Positions 61,583 to 64,000 of a DNA stretch of 64,000 nt are shown in pieces. Every line of letters starts with the position of its first letter. Position 1 is the stretch's first letter. The notes beneath the pieces are model-generated. The model saw only the letters and a list, made by a program, of their open reading frames with translations. It was not told the DNA's origin and searched no databases. Made by a program: the position numbers and the translations under genes. Origin of the DNA: Strongylocentrotus droebachiensis (Eukaryota > Echinodermata > Echinoidea > Camarodonta > Strongylocentrotidae). The DNA lies in the NCBI GenBank assembly GCA_035222895.1, contig JAVYIG010001028.1:335214-399213 (forward strand), in the 5' to 3' direction.

Positions 61583-61725
61583 TGTTAATTATGTATCCAA
61601 CCAACTTTTAACATTTTTTGTTACCAACTTGAGTTATATATTTTCGAATTAGGGTCAAAATATAGAACAATTACTCCCAAATGGGCAATAAATTAACCAA
61701 GTCGGGTTGATACATAATTAACCTC
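61583..61725. repeat. inverted repeat of about 18 bp
   Basis: GTTAATTATGTATCCAACC and GGTTGATACATAATTAACC about 105 bp apart, one base indel. Possibly a decayed small element. Confidence 0.55.
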
Positions 61726-62468
61726 AATACACATCTTTACCTGGTCGTACTTGATAATTACATGTATGTATTCGTTTTATGGTTGATTTCGTATTATTTC
61801 AAAGTTGATCTTATTCCTGATATTGCTTAAGTGCATAATATGAGAATTATAACCTAAACACATGGACGACAACTTTAGCATTGTAAACTCGCTACATGAG
61901 GTATAACCTGTTGGAATGAAATTGGAGGTAAAAATAAAACTATTTTTAGATAATCCATAACTGGAAAATTTAAGTTACACTGAGATAAATCTATTGATAG
62001 AAATCTTAGAAATTAATGAAGCTTTTACGTACACTGTAGGTGAGGATCGGGTAGTAGCCATTTTTACACATTGTTAGCGTTTGGGTAAACTGTTTGTTAA
62101 CTCTTTAAGCTGAAAAATACATCAGTGAGATGTATTTAGGTGGTATAGAGAATATAAAATGCCCTAGAAATAACTGAAGTTCAGATACAAAAATAGCAGA
62201 AAGGCTGTCATTTTTCAAATTTCCCTGAGGTCATTGGCTCCCTCCTGATAAAAAAAAGCAAACTAGTAAAAACCGTGGCAAAACAATTTTACTTCTGTGT
62301 GTTGTAAACATGGGGACTTACCCTCTCAATTTCTTTGAAATATCAATCGCTCAACGATTCTAAATGGTGTCATATAATTCACTCTTTTGGGAGGACTTTT
62401 CACGATTGTACGGCTTGAATGGTAATATATTGTTTCCGCTAATATATCATTTGATACTCCTACTATAT

Positions 62469-62536
62469 ACTAAGAGAGAAAGAGAGGGAGAAAAAGAGAG
62501 AGAGAGGGGGAGAGAGAGAGAGAGAGAGAGAGAGAG
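62469..62536. repeat. (AG)n microsatellite
   Basis: AG dinucleotides with G-run interruptions. Confidence 0.94.
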
Positions 62537-63529
62537 GCAGATATTGACATGATCGGAGAAACACGAAATATTAGAAAGGAGAACAAAAAGTAACTGGTGG
62601 TGAATTCGGGTAAAGGCGAATCGGTGAGTTCTTTTTAAATGAGAGGGTAAAAACAGGTTCTAATTAATTTTATCACTGATAATACAACGATACACAGCCT
62701 TTATCGGAAAAGAGTTCTGCCGGCGAGGTAGAAACATGTCGCATCAGTCTTAATTAGACGAATGTGTTCTGTTTTTTTTATAGGTTCCTAAATTTTGGTG
62801 ATCTTTTGAAGGAATGGAAATGGGTCACACTAAGCATTGCTAATTACCGCCGCCTATCTCGCCAATATACGCAGCAATTGTGATTTTATTATTAACGCTA
62901 CAAATCAGCCTTCAGTGATGCAATATGAAGGAAGTGGAAAGAAGAGAGCTAACGTAAGTAAACCAGGTTCCCGGCCATCCAAGATCTATTTCTTGGGGTG
63001 AGCCAAATCGCGGCGCCGAGAGAGACGGCGTCATTTCTGCTCCCCTTCGAAACAACCGCTTGTGTGAACCCATGCTCATCCATCAAACTGTTGCTGCGGT
63101 AATGAGGCAGGCATCGGATGGGGGTGCGGGATACATTGCTTGCATTGGCTCAAACAGATGAATATCTCAAATTATTGCCAAGATATCGATTCATTCGCAT
63201 AACAAAACACATGCGGATTGTAGAACCATTCCCCTAGATTTCTTCTTGACGAGTGGGGTGAAGGGGGTTAATGAAACCCACCCGTACTCATTGAATCCTA
63301 TAATTGGACTCACTTGTTAACCTTAACGTCGCTTCAGTACACGTATGCATGCTAAATAGTGACAATGGTGCTACCCCAGGGAAGTGTTTATTTGTGCTGA
63401 GGGTTTGGGAAAGCAAGCTGGTGCTCTCCAAAAACGGTGTCACGCGGAAAGACGTCAATCCCTAGTCGCAAAGTAGAACGAGCCTTGATCCAATAACTTG
63501 TTGAGTCTCTCCGCCAGAATCGACTTGCC

Positions 63530-63735
63530 CTCCAGAAGAAGAAGAAGGTGATAAGGGGAGATGACGATGATGATCATGATGAAGAAAAAGAACAAGAGGA
63601 GGAGGTAGAAGAAAAAAGGGAAGAAGAAGAAGGCAAATAAATAAATAGTAGAAAAAGAATAGGGAGGAGGAAGAAATGGAAGAAGGAGGAGGAGGATAAA
63701 GAAAAAGAAAGAGGATAAGGAAGAATAGGGGAAGA
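63530..63735. repeat. purine-rich GAA/GAG tract
   Basis: About 200 bp of GAAGAA/GGAGGA. The minus-strand Phe/Leu-rich ORF is mostly artefact. Confidence 0.9.
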
Positions 63736-64000
63736 AAAGCTCTCCGTCTAAACTTCTAGTCCTCGCATTTATCTCAACGCGTTCTACACCATTCAAAACG
63801 TAGATTAGGGATGAAAACAAAGTCTGTACACGAATTGGCGACGGCAGTTATGAATTATCTAGCGCCCCTGATTGGGAAAAAAACTTTATCAAGAATTTGT
63901 GGGAAACTTATTTACACGTTGGCAAACATCGTAGATCACACATGTTAAGCAATCATGATACCCCTAACATCATGAAAGTTCTATGCACCTTTTCATAATC

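Larger units (their letters stand above)
56893..64000. other. upstream intron or 5' flank, repeat-rich
   Basis: The receptor's N-terminal exons should lie here or beyond the window. None could be defended. Contents: the histone-signal element (57513-58022), a SINE fragment, a run of 21 C, two inverted-repeat elements, CA-rich and AG-rich microsatellites and purine-rich DNA. GC-rich patches at 62950-63130 and 63455-63540 are open on the minus strand but lack donors. Confidence 0.6.

Noticed and set aside
62950..63170. GC-rich minus-strand open frame containing NDAVSLGAAIWLTPRNRSW, weakly reminiscent of the ligand-domain N-lobe
   Set aside because: No good donor, alignment to the family forced by two-residue gaps. 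On the plus strand a GTAAGT at 62955 suggests a different structure. Not enough to call an exon.
63455..63545. Minus-strand frame EGKSILAERLNKLLDQGSFY after a pyrimidine-rich tract
   Set aside because: Acceptor is CTGGAG rather than CAG/TAG and there is no donor before the stop. A second frame is also open.

Overview
This is animal nuclear DNA: AT-rich, with small exons separated by kilobase introns that use canonical GT-AG sites, and full of microsatellites, poly-C/poly-G runs, tRNA-derived SINEs, small inverted-repeat elements and one LINE. An echinoderm, probably a sea urchin, is my best guess. It rests on the overall repeat style and on histone-type 3' end signals with a CAAGAAAGA downstream element. 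It is an inference, not a proof.

Main gene. Most of the window (about 12.85-56.9 kb, minus strand) is one gene for a class C G-protein-coupled receptor closest to GABA-B receptor subunit 2 (GABBR2). I joined eleven exons by splice sites, reading phase and family motifs. In order of transcription they are 56892-56796, 46730-46497, 42940-42877, 40538-40458, 29671-29512, 28256-28124, 24897-24790, 21580-21458, 18198-18095, 14099-13907 and 13057-12851. They cover the second half of the extracellular ligand-binding domain, all seven membrane helices and a cytoplasmic tail. The first exons (signal peptide and N-terminal lobe), one exon between 46.7 and 56.8 kb, and possibly a small loop exon between 18.2 and 21.5 kb were not found. 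A further terminal exon (6350-6206) could extend the tail.

Second gene. At 2230-3906 (minus strand, downstream of the receptor) lies an intronless 558-codon ORF for an unrecognised, highly charged, low-complexity protein with three RPxTA motifs.

Repeats. The introns hold three copies of one TTAA-flanked inverted-repeat family (15041, 18633, 29020), several unrelated foldback elements, SINEs of three types, a nearly complete but disrupted CR1/L2-like LINE with an N-terminal PHD finger (35861-39361), and a 0.3-kb tandem duplication after it. Several of these elements sit within a few tens of bases of receptor splice sites.

Most unusual object. At 57513-58022 lies a 510-bp TA-flanked element with roughly 90-bp terminal inverted repeats. 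Each repeat carries a histone-mRNA-type stem-loop, and inside is a third stem-loop with the ACCACA flank and CAAGAAAGA downstream element of a histone pre-mRNA processing site. I do not know of a described element of this kind.
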